Positions 17,604-26,667 are shown, counted from the stretch's first letter. The stretch is DNA of 64,000 nt from Phycicoccus jejuensis (GCF_000720925.1 NZ_JOEE01000007.1:124001-188000), one strand, 5' to 3'. The notes: generated from the letters alone by a model not told the origin. A program made the numbers and translations.

Positions 17604-18509
17604 GTGGACCTGCTCGCCGCCTGCCGTGTGCTCGTCGAGGTCGACGAGCGGGGCAGCGTCACGGGCGCGGCCGGTGCGCTGGGCATCGCCCAGTCGGTCG
17701 CGAGCCGGAGGTTGAGCGCTCTCGAGCGACGGCTCGGCGGCACCCTGCTCGAGCGACGGTCGCGGCGGACCGGGCTCACACCGCTGGGACGTGACCTGGC
17801 CCCGACCGCCCGGCGTCTCGTGGCCCTGGCCGACGAGCTCGAGCTGGATGCGGCGAGGGCGCGGCTGCGTCCGCTCACCCTCGCCGTCCCGCGCCACTGC
17901 GCCGAACGGGACCTGGCCGCCGTCGCCGCGGCGGCGCGAGTCGCGGGGATGAACGTCGAGCCCGTCCCCGCCGACCCGAACGAACGGACAGACCTCGTGG
18001 CCAGGCAGGCGGCGCGGGTCGGCGTCGTCGCGGTCCCTGCGGACGACGGGACGTGGTGCACGCCGCTCGGCGCCGCCGGGGCGGTCCGTGCGTCCGGCGC
18101 CCCTGGGCCGCTGCGCCTCGCGCAGCTGCGTCCCTCGCGCGCCGGCCGGGGTCGGACGGCCACGCCGGCAGGGGCGCGTCTGCGCACGACTCCCGAGGAC
18201 GACGTGCCGCACCTGCGCGACGTCCTCGTCCGGGCCGGCGCCGCGGCCGGGCTCGCACCGGGCCAGCTGCCGGTCGACCGCAGCCGTACCGCGGCCCTGA
18301 CCGGCGTGCTCGCCGACGGCGACCTCCTCCTCTGCTCCGAACGCGAGGCCGAGGACCTCGGCCTAGCCTGGCGTCCCCTCGGGGGGGTCGACCTCGTGCG
18401 CGGCCACCGGCTGTACGGTGACAGCGGCGACGACGTGGCGGCGCTGCTGGCGGCGGCGGCCGCCGAGCTCGCCGACGCGTTGGGGGCCGATGGAGCACGG
18501 CGTGCCTGA
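17604..18509 (+). CDS. LysR-family transcriptional regulator
   Basis: 301 aa. The N-terminal LysR helix-turn-helix (about residues 1-60: LLAACRVLVEVDERGSVTGA, then ALGIAQSVASRRLSALERRLGG) is followed by a C-terminal effector domain. The start is the GTG at 17604, preceded by GTGAGGG. It is divergent from the class A beta-lactamase and overlaps the next gene, a second beta-lactamase-like protein, so it probably controls both. Effector (cell-wall fragment or drug) unknown. Confidence 0.87.
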   Translation: MDLLAACRVLVEVDERGSVTGAAGALGIAQSVASRRLSALERRLGGTLLERRSRRTGLTPLGRDLAPTARRLVALADELELDAARARLRPLTLAVPRHCAERDLAAVAAAARVAGMNVEPVPADPNERTDLVARQAARVGVVAVPADDGTWCTPLGAAGAVRASGAPGPLRLAQLRPSRAGRGRTATPAGARLRTTPEDDVPHLRDVLVRAGAAAGLAPGQLPVDRSRTAALTGVLADGDLLLCSEREAEDLGLAWRPLGGVDLVRGHRLYGDSGDDVAALLAAAAAELADALGADGARRA

Positions 18510-19407
18510 GCCGGCCCGCACGGCCAACCTCCGGGAGGCGCTGCGGGCGGACCTCGCGGACGCCGGGCTGCGCGCGAGCCTGCTGGCGCGCAACCTCGGG
18601 ACCGGGCGGGAGGTCGCGATCGACGCCGACGTGCTCACCCCCGCCGCGTCGCTGGCCAAGCTGCCGCTGGCGCTGGCCGTCCTCACCCGGGTCGACGACG
18701 GGCGGCTCGACGGCGGGGCGCGCATCGAGGTCCCACCCGGGCAGCCGCACGAGGCGACCCCCGGGCTGGGCCGCCTCCGGCACCCGGCGGTCGTGGCGGT
18801 CGAGGACCTCGTCGGCCTCGCACTCACGGTCAGCGACAACGCCGCCGCCGACGCCCTGCTGCGGCTCGTCCCTCCCGCCGAGGTCACCGCCGACCTCGAC
18901 GCGCTCGGCGTCGCGCCGATGGTGGTGCGCCACCCCTTCGCCGAGCTGTCGGACACGCCGCTCGACCGGCTGCCGGCCCACGAGGGGCACCTCGCCCACA
19001 CCCTCGCGATCCGCGGCAGCACGCCGGCCCACGGGCACCCGGTGCGGCAGCTGGACGTCGCCCGCACCAACGTCGTCACCGCCCGGTCGACAGCGGACCT
19101 GCTCGAGCGGGTGTGGACCGGCCGCGGGCTGCGGCCCGCGGTGGCCGAACGCCTGCGCGAGCACCTGCACGGCAACGCCCTCCGTCATCGGCTGGCCCCG
19201 GACCTCGCCTCGGACGACGCCCGCTGGGCCTCCAAGACCGGCTCCCTTCTCAACCTGCGCCACGAGGCCGGCGTCGTCGAGCATGCCGACGGCACGCTCG
19301 TCGTGGTCGTGGCCCTCAGCACGTCGAGCGTGCCGGCGTCCGTGCAGCCCGCCGCCGACGCGAGCCTCGGCGCCGCGGCGCGGGCCGTCCACGACCACGT
19401 GCGCTGA
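18490..19407 (+). CDS. Beta-lactamase-like serine hydrolase without signal peptide
   Basis: 305 aa with all penicillin-recognising motifs: S54-L-A-K57 (SxxK), S115-D-N117 and K249-T-G251. A clear class A EPELN omega loop is not evident, and there is no signal peptide or lipobox, so it is predicted cytosolic. It may be a class A-related hydrolase rather than a true beta-lactamase. The ATG at 18490 overlaps the LysR stop by 20 bp; a GTG at 18502 would reduce that to 8 bp. Either way it is translationally coupled to the regulator. Confidence 0.75.
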   Translation: MEHGVPEPARTANLREALRADLADAGLRASLLARNLGTGREVAIDADVLTPAASLAKLPLALAVLTRVDDGRLDGGARIEVPPGQPHEATPGLGRLRHPAVVAVEDLVGLALTVSDNAAADALLRLVPPAEVTADLDALGVAPMVVRHPFAELSDTPLDRLPAHEGHLAHTLAIRGSTPAHGHPVRQLDVARTNVVTARSTADLLERVWTGRGLRPAVAERLREHLHGNALRHRLAPDLASDDARWASKTGSLLNLRHEAGVVEHADGTLVVVVALSTSSVPASVQPAADASLGAAARAVHDHVR

Positions 19408-19445
19408 CGGGCGGCCGCGCCCCGCCCCGTGCCAGACTCGCGCGG

Positions 19446-20384
19446 GTGGCCGACTTCGAGCTGACGACGGACGAGCTGCGCGCGGTCGCCGGGTACGCCG
19501 CCGACTGCGCCGAGCCGGCGCTCGTCGTGTGGGACCGCGCCCACCCCGACGACGACCGGCCGCGCGCCGCGATGGACGCGGCCCGCGAGTTCGCGCAGGG
19601 CGCGCCGCGCTCGAACCTCCAGCGCCGCACCGCGACCGACGCCCACCGCGCCGGGCGGGAGGCATCCACCGAGGCGGCGAAGCACGCGGCGACGGCCGCC
19701 GGTGACGCCGCGGCCGCCGCCTACCTGCACCCGCTCGCGAACGCCACGCAGCTGCGGCATCTCCTCGGCGCCGCGGTGCACGCGGCCCGGGCCGCCGAGC
19801 TGTACCGGGGCGACGACCCCGTGGTCGCCGAGTACGTGCTCGACGCCGCGGCCCGGCGGGCGGGCCCGGTCGTCCTCGACGTCCTGTCGCGCTACCCCCG
19901 GGCACCGGAGGGCGGTAGTCGCGTGGCGACGCTCCTGCACCGGCTCGACGTGCTGCTGCGCGACCCTCCCCCGCCGAAGCGCGTCGTCGACGACCCCGGC
20001 CCGTTCTTCCACGGCACCCGGGCCGACCTCCGTCCCGGTGACGTGCTGACGCCGGGCTGGCGCTCGAACTTCGGGTCGGGCCGCCCCATGAAGCACATCT
20101 ACGTCACGGCCTCGTCGAACGGCGCCCCCCTGGCGGCCGAGCTCGCGCGCGGCGACGGGCCACCCCGCGTCTACCGGGTCGAGCCGCTCGGCCCGCTCGA
20201 GGACGACCCCAACGTCACCGACAAGCGCTTCCCGGGCAACCCGACCCGCTCCTACCGCACGACCGAGGGCGTCCGCGTCGTCGAGGAGGTGCTCGACTGG
20301 GAGCCCCCGGACGCCGCGCTGGTGCAGCGCCTCCGCGACTCCTCCGGCGAGCTGGCCGAGCTCGGCATCGAGGCGATGGATTGA
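19446..20384 (+). CDS. arr: Imm5-like domain fused to rifampin ADP-ribosyltransferase (Arr)
   Basis: 312 aa. Residues ~185-285 are a complete Arr domain, which inactivates rifamycins by NAD-dependent ADP-ribosylation: FFHGTRADL, NFGSG, HIYVTA, EDDPNVTDKRFPGNPTRSY. H189, Y219 and D254 have the same spacing (30 and 35) as the H19/Y49/D84 residues of the mycobacterial enzyme. Residues 1-170 are an extra Ala-rich helical domain (ELRAVAGYAADCAE, RPRAAMDAAREFA, AAYLHPLANATQLRHLLGAA) that I recognise as the Imm5-like 'putative immunity protein' fold. Stand-alone Arr is ~140 aa, so this is a fusion. The start is the GTG at 19446, 38 bp after the hydrolase. Confidence 0.85.
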   Translation: MADFELTTDELRAVAGYAADCAEPALVVWDRAHPDDDRPRAAMDAAREFAQGAPRSNLQRRTATDAHRAGREASTEAAKHAATAAGDAAAAAYLHPLANATQLRHLLGAAVHAARAAELYRGDDPVVAEYVLDAAARRAGPVVLDVLSRYPRAPEGGSRVATLLHRLDVLLRDPPPPKRVVDDPGPFFHGTRADLRPGDVLTPGWRSNFGSGRPMKHIYVTASSNGAPLAAELARGDGPPRVYRVEPLGPLEDDPNVTDKRFPGNPTRSYRTTEGVRVVEEVLDWEPPDAALVQRLRDSSGELAELGIEAMD

Positions 20385-20537
20385 CCTGGGAGGTCGCCAC
20401 TGGGCAGGACACCATGAGCAGCGTCACCCACGTCGGGCACATCCTTCACGGCCGCCGTCGCGGGAGCCCGACTGTCGGACGGTCCGGGGTGGAGCGCCCC
20501 GCGCCCCACCCCGACCAACTCCTGGACCTCTTACCGG

Positions 20538-20915
20538 TCAGTAGTCGTGCAGGGAGCTGACCCGGTTCGCGATCCCCGCGTAGACGTTGCGACCGTGCCC
20601 GTCGTAGTGGGTGTGTGAGACCCAGTGCTCGCCGGTGTAGCCCGCACCGTCCCAGAGGTCCCAGTCGTGACCGGTCCGGTTGTAGGTGCTCTCGATGTTG
20701 TTGTTCATGCCGGTGGGCCCGATGTTGTCCCCGAGGTTGGCGTCGCCCACCGAGAACGTCGCCATGACACCCGTGCCGTTGGGCCCGGTGAAGACGCACA
20801 TCTTGAAGTTCGGGCAACGGTCGTACCCAGTCGCCGCCGATGCGGATGGGGCGGCTGCCACGGCGAGGAGTGCGGCTCCGACCAGTCCCGTGGCGACTCG
20901 ATGCTTCCTGCGCAT
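20538..20915 (-). CDS. Secreted peptidase inhibitor I36-type (beta/gamma-crystallin-like) protein
   Basis: 125 aa with a Sec signal peptide (MRRKHRVATGLVGAALLAVAAAPSASA, cleavage about residue 27). The mature part is small, Gly/Asn/Tyr-rich, with two cysteines (CPNFKMC) and the pattern 'CVFTGPNGTG…F…N…IESTYNRTG…LWDGAGYTGE' typical of the I36 streptomyces inhibitor / beta-gamma-crystallin group. Target protease unknown. The ATG at 20915 follows AGAAGGAG. It stands alone. Confidence 0.75.
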   Translation of the reverse strand: MRRKHRVATGLVGAALLAVAAAPSASAATGYDRCPNFKMCVFTGPNGTGVMATFSVGDANLGDNIGPTGMNNNIESTYNRTGHDWDLWDGAGYTGEHWVSHTHYDGHGRNVYAGIANRVSSLHDY

Positions 20916-21460
20916 GATGCTCCTTCTGTGAGTAGGCGGACCAGACGTGGTCCATGAGAAAGGAAGCCCCCGAGTCCCCCCGGACAGCCCCCCGGCCGGA
21001 CGCTAGCAGCGCTGAGACCGAGCCGCACGGCGAGAGCGAAGCAGGCTGCCCCACAGCCCTTTCGACGTGCGAGGGATCAACGCCACCGAACGGGCATACG
21101 AAGCAGCCATGCATCCCACTGGCGCCTGAACCGCTCACCGGCGATGGCGGCCTCGGGGCGCACCTATACGCGCGCTCCGAGAGGTCGGCACGGAGCAGCC
21201 CACTGCGCCCGTCAGAGACGGAACACGAGGCCGGCGGCGCGAGCGTGGAAGCCACAGCAGCCGGTCAGTGTCGAGCTCCCGGGGCGCGGTCCGGCGCCCA
21301 GCTGAACCAGGGTGCCTTGTGTTCAGAGGACGACGGTCGGGTCGCCGCAGCGTCGCCCTCAGCCCGCCACAGTCCTCCGCGTTCCGCGCCGCCATTCGGT
21401 CGACGGCGCCGCGACCAGCGCGATTCCGTGACCCGCCGGGTGGTCACGTAGCGTTTTCGG
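20916..21460. other. 545-bp intergenic region, no gene seen
   Basis: Overlapping open frames exist on both strands but none has a plausible start, ribosome site, recognisable protein or consistent GC3 bias. The region must hold the promoters of the divergent inhibitor and GH3 genes. I see no structured RNA or repeat. Confidence 0.5.
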
Positions 21461-22711
21461 GTGACCACCCCCACGCGACCCCACCCCCGCCGCGCCGCGC
21501 TCGCCCTCGCCGGGGCGCTCGCCGTCACCCTCGCCGGCTGCTCGACCGGCACCCCCGAGGCGGCCCCGACCAGCGCGACCGCGTCGAGCACCGCCGCGTC
21601 GCCCTCGGCCTCGGCGACCCCGTCGCCCAGCGAGACCCCGAGCTGCGCCGACACGACGTACGAGGCGATGACCGCGGACCAGCGGCTCGGCCAGCTGCTC
21701 ATGGTCGGCTTCGACACCAACGCCTCGCTCGACGCGCTCGACACGACCATCACGAAGGACCACGTCGGCAACGTCATCTACCTCGGCGGCTGGGAGGGCG
21801 CCGAGAAGGTGTCGACCACCTCCGAGCACCTCCAGGGGCTCGTGTCCCGCAAGGCCACGGCCGGCATCGACCTGATGATCGCCGCCGACCAGGAGGGCGG
21901 CGAGGTGCACCAGCTGCGCGGCGAGGGCTTCACCCGCCCGCCGACCGCGAGCGAGCAGGCGCGGATGTCCTCGTCCGCGCTGCGCAAGGCCGCCGCCGGC
22001 TGGGCCGAGGAGCTCAAGGACGCCGGGGTCAACGTCAACCTCGCCCCGGTCACCGACACCGTGCCGGCCGACCTCGGCCGCGGCAACGAGCCGATCGGCA
22101 AGTACGAGCGCGAGTACGGGTCGGACCCGAAGACCGTCGAGAAGGCGTCGACGGCGTTCATCGAGGGGATGCTCGACGGCGGCGTCGAGGCGACGGTCAA
22201 GCACTTCCCGGGGCTCGGCCGCATCCGCAACAACACCGACTTCCACAGCACCGGCATCACCGACCCGACGACGACGAAGGACGACGCCTACCTCGAGCCG
22301 TTCGCCGCGGGCGTCGACGCCGGCGCCGGCCTCGTCATGGTCGGCTCGGCGAACTACGCGAAGATCGACCCCGGCGTGCCGGCGATGTTCTCGCGCACGG
22401 TCGTCACCGACATGCTGCGCGGCGACCTCGGCTTCGACGGTGTCGTCATCACCGACGACGTCAACGCGCAGTCCGTCCGCTCCACCTCCCCCGGGCAGCG
22501 CGCCGTCAAGTTCGTCGAGGCGGGCGGCGACATCACGCTGACCGGCGACGCGTCCGTGGCCCCCGCGATGCTCGAGGCGCTCACCGCGAAGGCGGCCAAG
22601 GACGACGACTTCGCGCAGCAGGTCGACGCCTCGGTGCACCGCGTGCTCGACCTCAAGGACCGGATGGGCCTGCTGCCCTGCTCGTCGTCGTCGTCGAAGG
22701 CCGGGGACTGA
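21461..22711 (+). CDS. Glycoside hydrolase family 3 lipoprotein (beta-N-acetylhexosaminidase-like)
   Basis: 416 aa. Signal peptide with lipobox TLAGC (lipidated Cys27), a Ser/Thr/Ala-rich linker to about residue 62, then a single GH3 catalytic barrel: QLLMVGFD, AADQEGGEVHQL, a KHFPGLGR motif and GVVITDDVN. The KHFPG and DD pattern is that of NagZ-type beta-N-acetylglucosaminidases, which trim peptidoglycan fragments. The canonical H-G-(D/N)xxD catalytic loop is modified here (RNNTDFHSTGITDP), so activity on GlcNAc is likely but not certain. The GTG start at 21461 is close to GTGxTTTTCGG; a ribosome site is weak. Confidence 0.85.
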   Translation: MTTPTRPHPRRAALALAGALAVTLAGCSTGTPEAAPTSATASSTAASPSASATPSPSETPSCADTTYEAMTADQRLGQLLMVGFDTNASLDALDTTITKDHVGNVIYLGGWEGAEKVSTTSEHLQGLVSRKATAGIDLMIAADQEGGEVHQLRGEGFTRPPTASEQARMSSSALRKAAAGWAEELKDAGVNVNLAPVTDTVPADLGRGNEPIGKYEREYGSDPKTVEKASTAFIEGMLDGGVEATVKHFPGLGRIRNNTDFHSTGITDPTTTKDDAYLEPFAAGVDAGAGLVMVGSANYAKIDPGVPAMFSRTVVTDMLRGDLGFDGVVITDDVNAQSVRSTSPGQRAVKFVEAGGDITLTGDASVAPAMLEALTAKAAKDDDFAQQVDASVHRVLDLKDRMGLLPCSSSSSKAGD

Positions 22712-22760
22712 CGGCGGGCACCCCTCCCGCCGCGGCCCGGACCGGCCTAGGCTCGACGGG

Positions 22761-24461
22761 GTGACGGCCTCCCCTTCCACCGCACCGGCCCCGGTCATCG
22801 TCCTGGCGTCCGGCGAGCACACCGACACCCTCCTCGACGTCTTCTGGCGCTACTCGCGCGAGTACGACCTGCGCACCGCCGGCTCGTGCCGCGAGGCGTG
22901 CGACGTCACCGAGGACGCCCTCGCGCAGGGCCACCAGGTGGCGATGTTCGTCACCGACTCACGCCTGCCCGACGAGGAGAACGTGCTCGCCGCCTTCGCG
23001 GAGTGGCGCCACCTCGTGCCGACCGCGCGCCGGCTCGTCGTCGCGCCGTACGACCGGTTCCTCTCCGACGCCCCGCGGCTGCGCTCCGGCATGGCCAAGG
23101 GCAAGTACGACGCGTACCTCCTCATGCCGCGCGGCACGCGGGACGAGGAGTTCCACCACTCCGTGACCGAGCTGCTCAGCGAGTGGGGCTGGACCGCGAC
23201 CGACCCCGACGTCGTCGTCGCCAAGATCGTCGCGCCGCCGGGTGACGTCGTGGCCCAGCAGGTCCGCGACTTCTTCGACCGGATGGGCATCCCCTGCCGC
23301 TCGGTCGAGCCCGACAGCGAGATCGGCCGGCACGTGGCCGAGCACTTCCCCGAGGACGCCGGCTACCCGCGGGTCTGGGCCGCCAACCGCGACCCCATCG
23401 TCGCGACGTCGGTGCGCGACGTCGCCCGCTCGTTCTTCGACACCCAGGCCGAGCGCGAGATGGACGCCGCCGCAGGGGCATCCGTCGTCGACGTCGCGGT
23501 CGTCGGTGGTGGACCCGCGGGGCTCGCGACGGCGGTCTACGCGGCATCCGAGGGACTCTCGACGATCGTCCTCGACGGCAGCGCCATCGGCGGGCAGGCC
23601 GGCACGAGCTCGATGATCCGCAACTACCTCGGCTTCCCGCGCGGCGTCTCCGGGATGCGGCTGGCCCAGCGGGCGCGCAACCAGGCGCTGCGCTTCGGTA
23701 CGCGCTTCCACACCGGGTGGGAGGTCGAGCAGCTGGTCGCGGGCGCCGAGGGCGGGCCACACCTGTTGCGCGGCAGCGACTTCGAGATCAGTGCGCGGTC
23801 GGTGGTCGTCGCGTCCGGTGTCGACTACCGACACCTCGGCGTGCCGTCGGTCGAGGCGCTGGTCGGGCGCGGCGTCAACTACGGCGCGGCGATGTCGCTC
23901 TCGCGCGAGATGGAGGACCAGGACGTCGTCGTCGTCGGGGGCGGCAACTCCGCCGGTCAGGCCGCGGTGCACCTGGCGCGCTTCGCGCGGTCGGTGACCG
24001 TGGTCGTGCGCCGGCCGTCGCTGTCGGAGACGATGTCGGCCTACCTCGTCGGCGAGATCGAGTTCAACCCGCGCATCAGCGTCGAGCCGTGCACGCAGGT
24101 CGTCGACGCCGGCGGGGATGGCCGCCTCGAGTGGGTGGCGTTGCGCGACACCACGACCGGCGAGACGCGGCAGCGCCCGGCGTACGGACTCTTCCTGCTG
24201 CTCGGGGCCGAGCCGCACTGCGGCTGGCTGCCCGACGAGGTCGCGCTCGACGAGCGCGGCTTCGTCCTCACCGGGCGCGACGTGCCGAAGGACCGCTGGG
24301 TCGACGGCCTGCCGCCCGAGAACCTCGCGACGAGCGTGCCCGGCATCTTCGCCGCCGGTGACGTGCGGGCCGGCTCGATGAAGCGGGTCGCGGCGGCCAC
24401 CGGCGAGGGCGCGTCCGCCGTCCCGCTCGTGCACGCCTGGCTGAGCCCCGGCGACGCCTGA
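22761..24461 (+). CDS. Fused receiver-like / thioredoxin reductase-like flavoprotein
   Basis: 566 aa. Residues ~10-130 resemble a response-regulator receiver fold (VIVLASGE…AMFVTDSRLPDEENVLAAFAEW), ~150-235 form a linker domain, and ~240-560 are a thioredoxin-reductase-like module with FAD motif [17 protein letters not shown](P) motif VVVVGGGNSAGQAAV and the second FAD motif PGIFAAGDVR. The CxxC redox pair expected after GVPSVEALVGRGV is replaced by NYGAAMS, so it cannot reduce a disulfide in the usual way. This family is annotated as 'fused response regulator/thioredoxin-disulfide reductase'. The start is GTG at 22761. Confidence 0.85.
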   Translation: MTASPSTAPAPVIVLASGEHTDTLLDVFWRYSREYDLRTAGSCREACDVTEDALAQGHQVAMFVTDSRLPDEENVLAAFAEWRHLVPTARRLVVAPYDRFLSDAPRLRSGMAKGKYDAYLLMPRGTRDEEFHHSVTELLSEWGWTATDPDVVVAKIVAPPGDVVAQQVRDFFDRMGIPCRSVEPDSEIGRHVAEHFPEDAGYPRVWAANRDPIVATSVRDVARSFFDTQAEREMDAAAGASVVDVAVVGGGPAGLATAVYAASEGLSTIVLDGSAIGGQAGTSSMIRNYLGFPRGVSGMRLAQRARNQALRFGTRFHTGWEVEQLVAGAEGGPHLLRGSDFEISARSVVVASGVDYRHLGVPSVEALVGRGVNYGAAMSLSREMEDQDVVVVGGGNSAGQAAVHLARFARSVTVVVRRPSLSETMSAYLVGEIEFNPRISVEPCTQVVDAGGDGRLEWVALRDTTTGETRQRPAYGLFLLLGAEPHCGWLPDEVALDERGFVLTGRDVPKDRWVDGLPPENLATSVPGIFAAGDVRAGSMKRVAAATGEGASAVPLVHAWLSPGDA

Positions 24462-24495
24462 GGGGTCCCGCCGGGGGTGGCCCCGGCAGCGCGCG

Positions 24496-25539
24496 TCAGG
24501 CCGAGACGACCGTCACCGGCATCGAGGAGTCGGCCGGGATGCCGAGGTCCGACGGCGGCCGGCCCTTGAGCACCATCTGCGCGCCGAGCGCGGCGACCAT
24601 CGCCCCGTTGTCGGTGCAGAGCTTGGGCCGGGGCACGCGCAGCTCGATGCCCGCGGCGTCGCAGCGCTCCTGCGCCATCGCCCGCAGCCGCGAGTTGGCC
24701 GCCACGCCGCCGCCGATCTGCAGGTGACCGACGCCGTGCTCGCGGCAGGCGTCGATCGCCTTGCGGGTCAGCACGTCGGTCACGGCCTCCTGGAAGCTGG
24801 CGGCGACGTCGGCGACCGGGACCGACTCTCCCGCAGCCTCCTTCGCGGCGACCCAGCGCGAGACGGCGGTCTTGAGCCCGGAGAACGAGAAGTCGAAGCG
24901 GTGGCGCTCCATGTCACGCCCGCCGGTCAGCCCACGCGGGAAGTCGATGACGACCTGCCCCTCGCGCGCGACGCGGTCGATGTGCGGGCCGCCGGGGAAC
25001 GGCAGCCCGAGGACGCGCGCGACCTTGTCGAACGCCTCCCCCGCCGCGTCGTCGATCGTCGACCCGAGGCTGCGCACGTCGTGCGTGACGTCGGGGACGA
25101 GCAGCAGCGAGGAGTGCCCGCCGCTGACGAGCATCGCGAGGGTCGGCTCGGGCAGCGGGCCGTGCTCGACGATGTCGACGGCCACGTGGCTCGCGAGGTG
25201 GTTGACGCCGTGCAGCGGCACGCCGAGCGAGAGGGCCAGCGCCTTGGCCGACGCGACACCCACCATGAGGGCGCCGGCCAGACCCGGGCCGGAGGTGACG
25301 GCCACGGCGTCGACGTCGCGGAGCGTGACGCCGGCCTCGGCGCAGGCCCGCTCGATCGTCGGGACCATCGCCTCGAGGTGGGCTCGGCTCGCGACCTCGG
25401 GCACGACCCCGCCGAAGCGCGCGTGCTCGTCGACGCTGCTCGCGATGGCGTCGAACAGGAGGGTCTCGCCGCGGACGAGGCCGACACCGGTCTCGTCGCA
25501 CGAGGTCTCGATGCCGAGGACGAGGGGCTCGTCAGTCAT
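24496..25539 (-). CDS. tsaD: tRNA N6-adenosine threonylcarbamoyltransferase TsaD
   Basis: 347 aa catalytic subunit that transfers threonylcarbamoyl to A37 of ANN-decoding tRNAs. It has the ASKHA-fold N-terminus [15 protein letters not shown], the metal-binding HLASH in [21 protein letters not shown], the GEAFDKVAR motif and the C-terminal [10 protein letters not shown] and CTDNGAMVA blocks. The start overlaps the end of rimI by 8 bp; it is the last gene of the tsaE-tsaB-rimI-tsaD operon. Confidence 0.98.
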   Translation of the reverse strand: MTDEPLVLGIETSCDETGVGLVRGETLLFDAIASSVDEHARFGGVVPEVASRAHLEAMVPTIERACAEAGVTLRDVDAVAVTSGPGLAGALMVGVASAKALALSLGVPLHGVNHLASHVAVDIVEHGPLPEPTLAMLVSGGHSSLLLVPDVTHDVRSLGSTIDDAAGEAFDKVARVLGLPFPGGPHIDRVAREGQVVIDFPRGLTGGRDMERHRFDFSFSGLKTAVSRWVAAKEAAGESVPVADVAASFQEAVTDVLTRKAIDACREHGVGHLQIGGGVAANSRLRAMAQERCDAAGIELRVPRPKLCTDNGAMVAALGAQMVLKGRPPSDLGIPADSSMPVTVVSA

Positions 25540-26005
25540 CTGCGGCTCCGTTCTGCTGGAGGGACTTTCGCATGACGAAGGCGTCGACGCCCCCGGGGTA
25601 GTAGCGGCGACGGCGGCTGATGACCGCGTAGCCGGACGACTCGTAGAGGCCGATGGCCGGCGCGTTGTCGGCCCGCACCTCGAGGAGGACGTGCGCGGCG
25701 CCGCGGGAGAGGGCCCGTCGCTCGAGGTCCGCCAGCAGCACGCGGCCGAGGCCCTGCCCGCGTGCCTCCGGGGAGACCGCGACGGTCATGACGTCCGAGA
25801 CGTCGCCGCCGTGGTCGAGCCCGCCGTAGCCGAGGAGCGTGCCCGCGTCGTCGGCCGCGACGACGTAGTCGCGCCGGGGTCGGGCCGCGAGCTCGGACCA
25901 CCACGACGCCTCGCTCCAGGCGTCGTCGGGGAACAGCGACGCCTCGAGCGCCGCGAGGCCGGTGACGTCCGGCCAGCGCGCGTCGCGGAGGGTCGCGGCG
26001 CTCAT
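25532..26005 (-). CDS. rimI: Ribosomal protein-alanine N-acetyltransferase RimI-like (GNAT)
   Basis: 157 aa single GNAT domain: [23 protein letters not shown] is the acetyl-CoA pyrophosphate-binding motif A (RxxGxG), followed by the RimI-type [18 protein letters not shown] and [16 protein letters not shown] ending. RimI acetylates the N-terminal Ala of ribosomal protein S18; in actinobacteria the protein may have broader targets. The ATG at 26005 overlaps the tsaB stop by 4 bp. Confidence 0.93.
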   Translation of the reverse strand: MSAATLRDARWPDVTGLAALEASLFPDDAWSEASWWSELAARPRRDYVVAADDAGTLLGYGGLDHGGDVSDVMTVAVSPEARGQGLGRVLLADLERRALSRGAAHVLLEVRADNAPAIGLYESSGYAVISRRRRYYPGGVDAFVMRKSLQQNGAADD

Positions 26006-26667
26006 CGCGCGGCGCGCTCCGCGGTGGTCAGGGCGTCCGGGCGGCGCAGGTAGAGAGGCTCGACGGGCATCGGCGTGCCCGCGGCGAGGCGGCGCGCGGC
26101 GACCCGCGCGAGCACGCCGGGGTCGACGTCGAGGACGTCGGCCAGCGGCGCCTCGAACAGCTCGGCGTACAGCAGCGGGCCACGGCCGGCGGTGGGCAGG
26201 GCGCGGACCTCGGCGGGCAGGCCGGTCGGCGCCTCGACGGCCGGCTCGGTAACCGCCTCGGCGGCGCCGTCGGCTCCGCGGCGGTAGCGGGCCCAGTAGA
26301 CCTCGCGCCGGCGGGCGTCGGTCGCGACGAGGACCTCGTCGGCGTCGGTGGCGGCCAGCGCCTGCTCGGCGAGGACGTCGAGCGAGCAGACGCCGTGCAC
26401 CGGGACGTCGAGCGCGTAACCCATCGTCACGGCCGTCACCATCCCGACGCGCAGGCCGGTGAACGGCCCCGGGCCGGTGCCGACGGCGAGGTCGGTGACG
26501 TCGCGGACGCCCGCGCCGGCCTGCGCGAGGGTGCGCTCGACGAGCGGGGCGAGCAGCTCGGTGTGGGCACGGGCGTTGACCTCGACGCCGACGACCGGCT
26601 GCTCTCCGTCGCGCAGGACGGCGACGCCGATGGCCGAGGTGGAGGTGTCGAGGGCGAGGGTCAGCAC
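26002..26667 (-). CDS. tsaB: tRNA threonylcarbamoyladenosine biosynthesis protein TsaB
   Basis: 221 aa TsaD paralogue that serves as the scaffold of the TsaBDE complex. The N-terminal LTLALDTSTSAIGVAVL, the TELLAPLV segment and the GTGPGPFTGLRVGM motif are diagnostic. The GTG at 26667 is preceded by GGAGGAG. It overlaps tsaE by 7 bp and rimI by 4 bp. Confidence 0.96.
   Translation of the reverse strand: MLTLALDTSTSAIGVAVLRDGEQPVVGVEVNARAHTELLAPLVERTLAQAGAGVRDVTDLAVGTGPGPFTGLRVGMVTAVTMGYALDVPVHGVCSLDVLAEQALAATDADEVLVATDARRREVYWARYRRGADGAAEAVTEPAVEAPTGLPAEVRALPTAGRGPLLYAELFEAPLADVLDVDPGVLARVAARRLAAGTPMPVEPLYLRRPDALTTAERAAR

Noticed and set aside
20954..21451. Plus-strand 165-aa frame in the 545-bp gap
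   Set aside because: No plausible ribosome site, mixed composition and no family; the codon third-position bias is not that of neighbouring genes.
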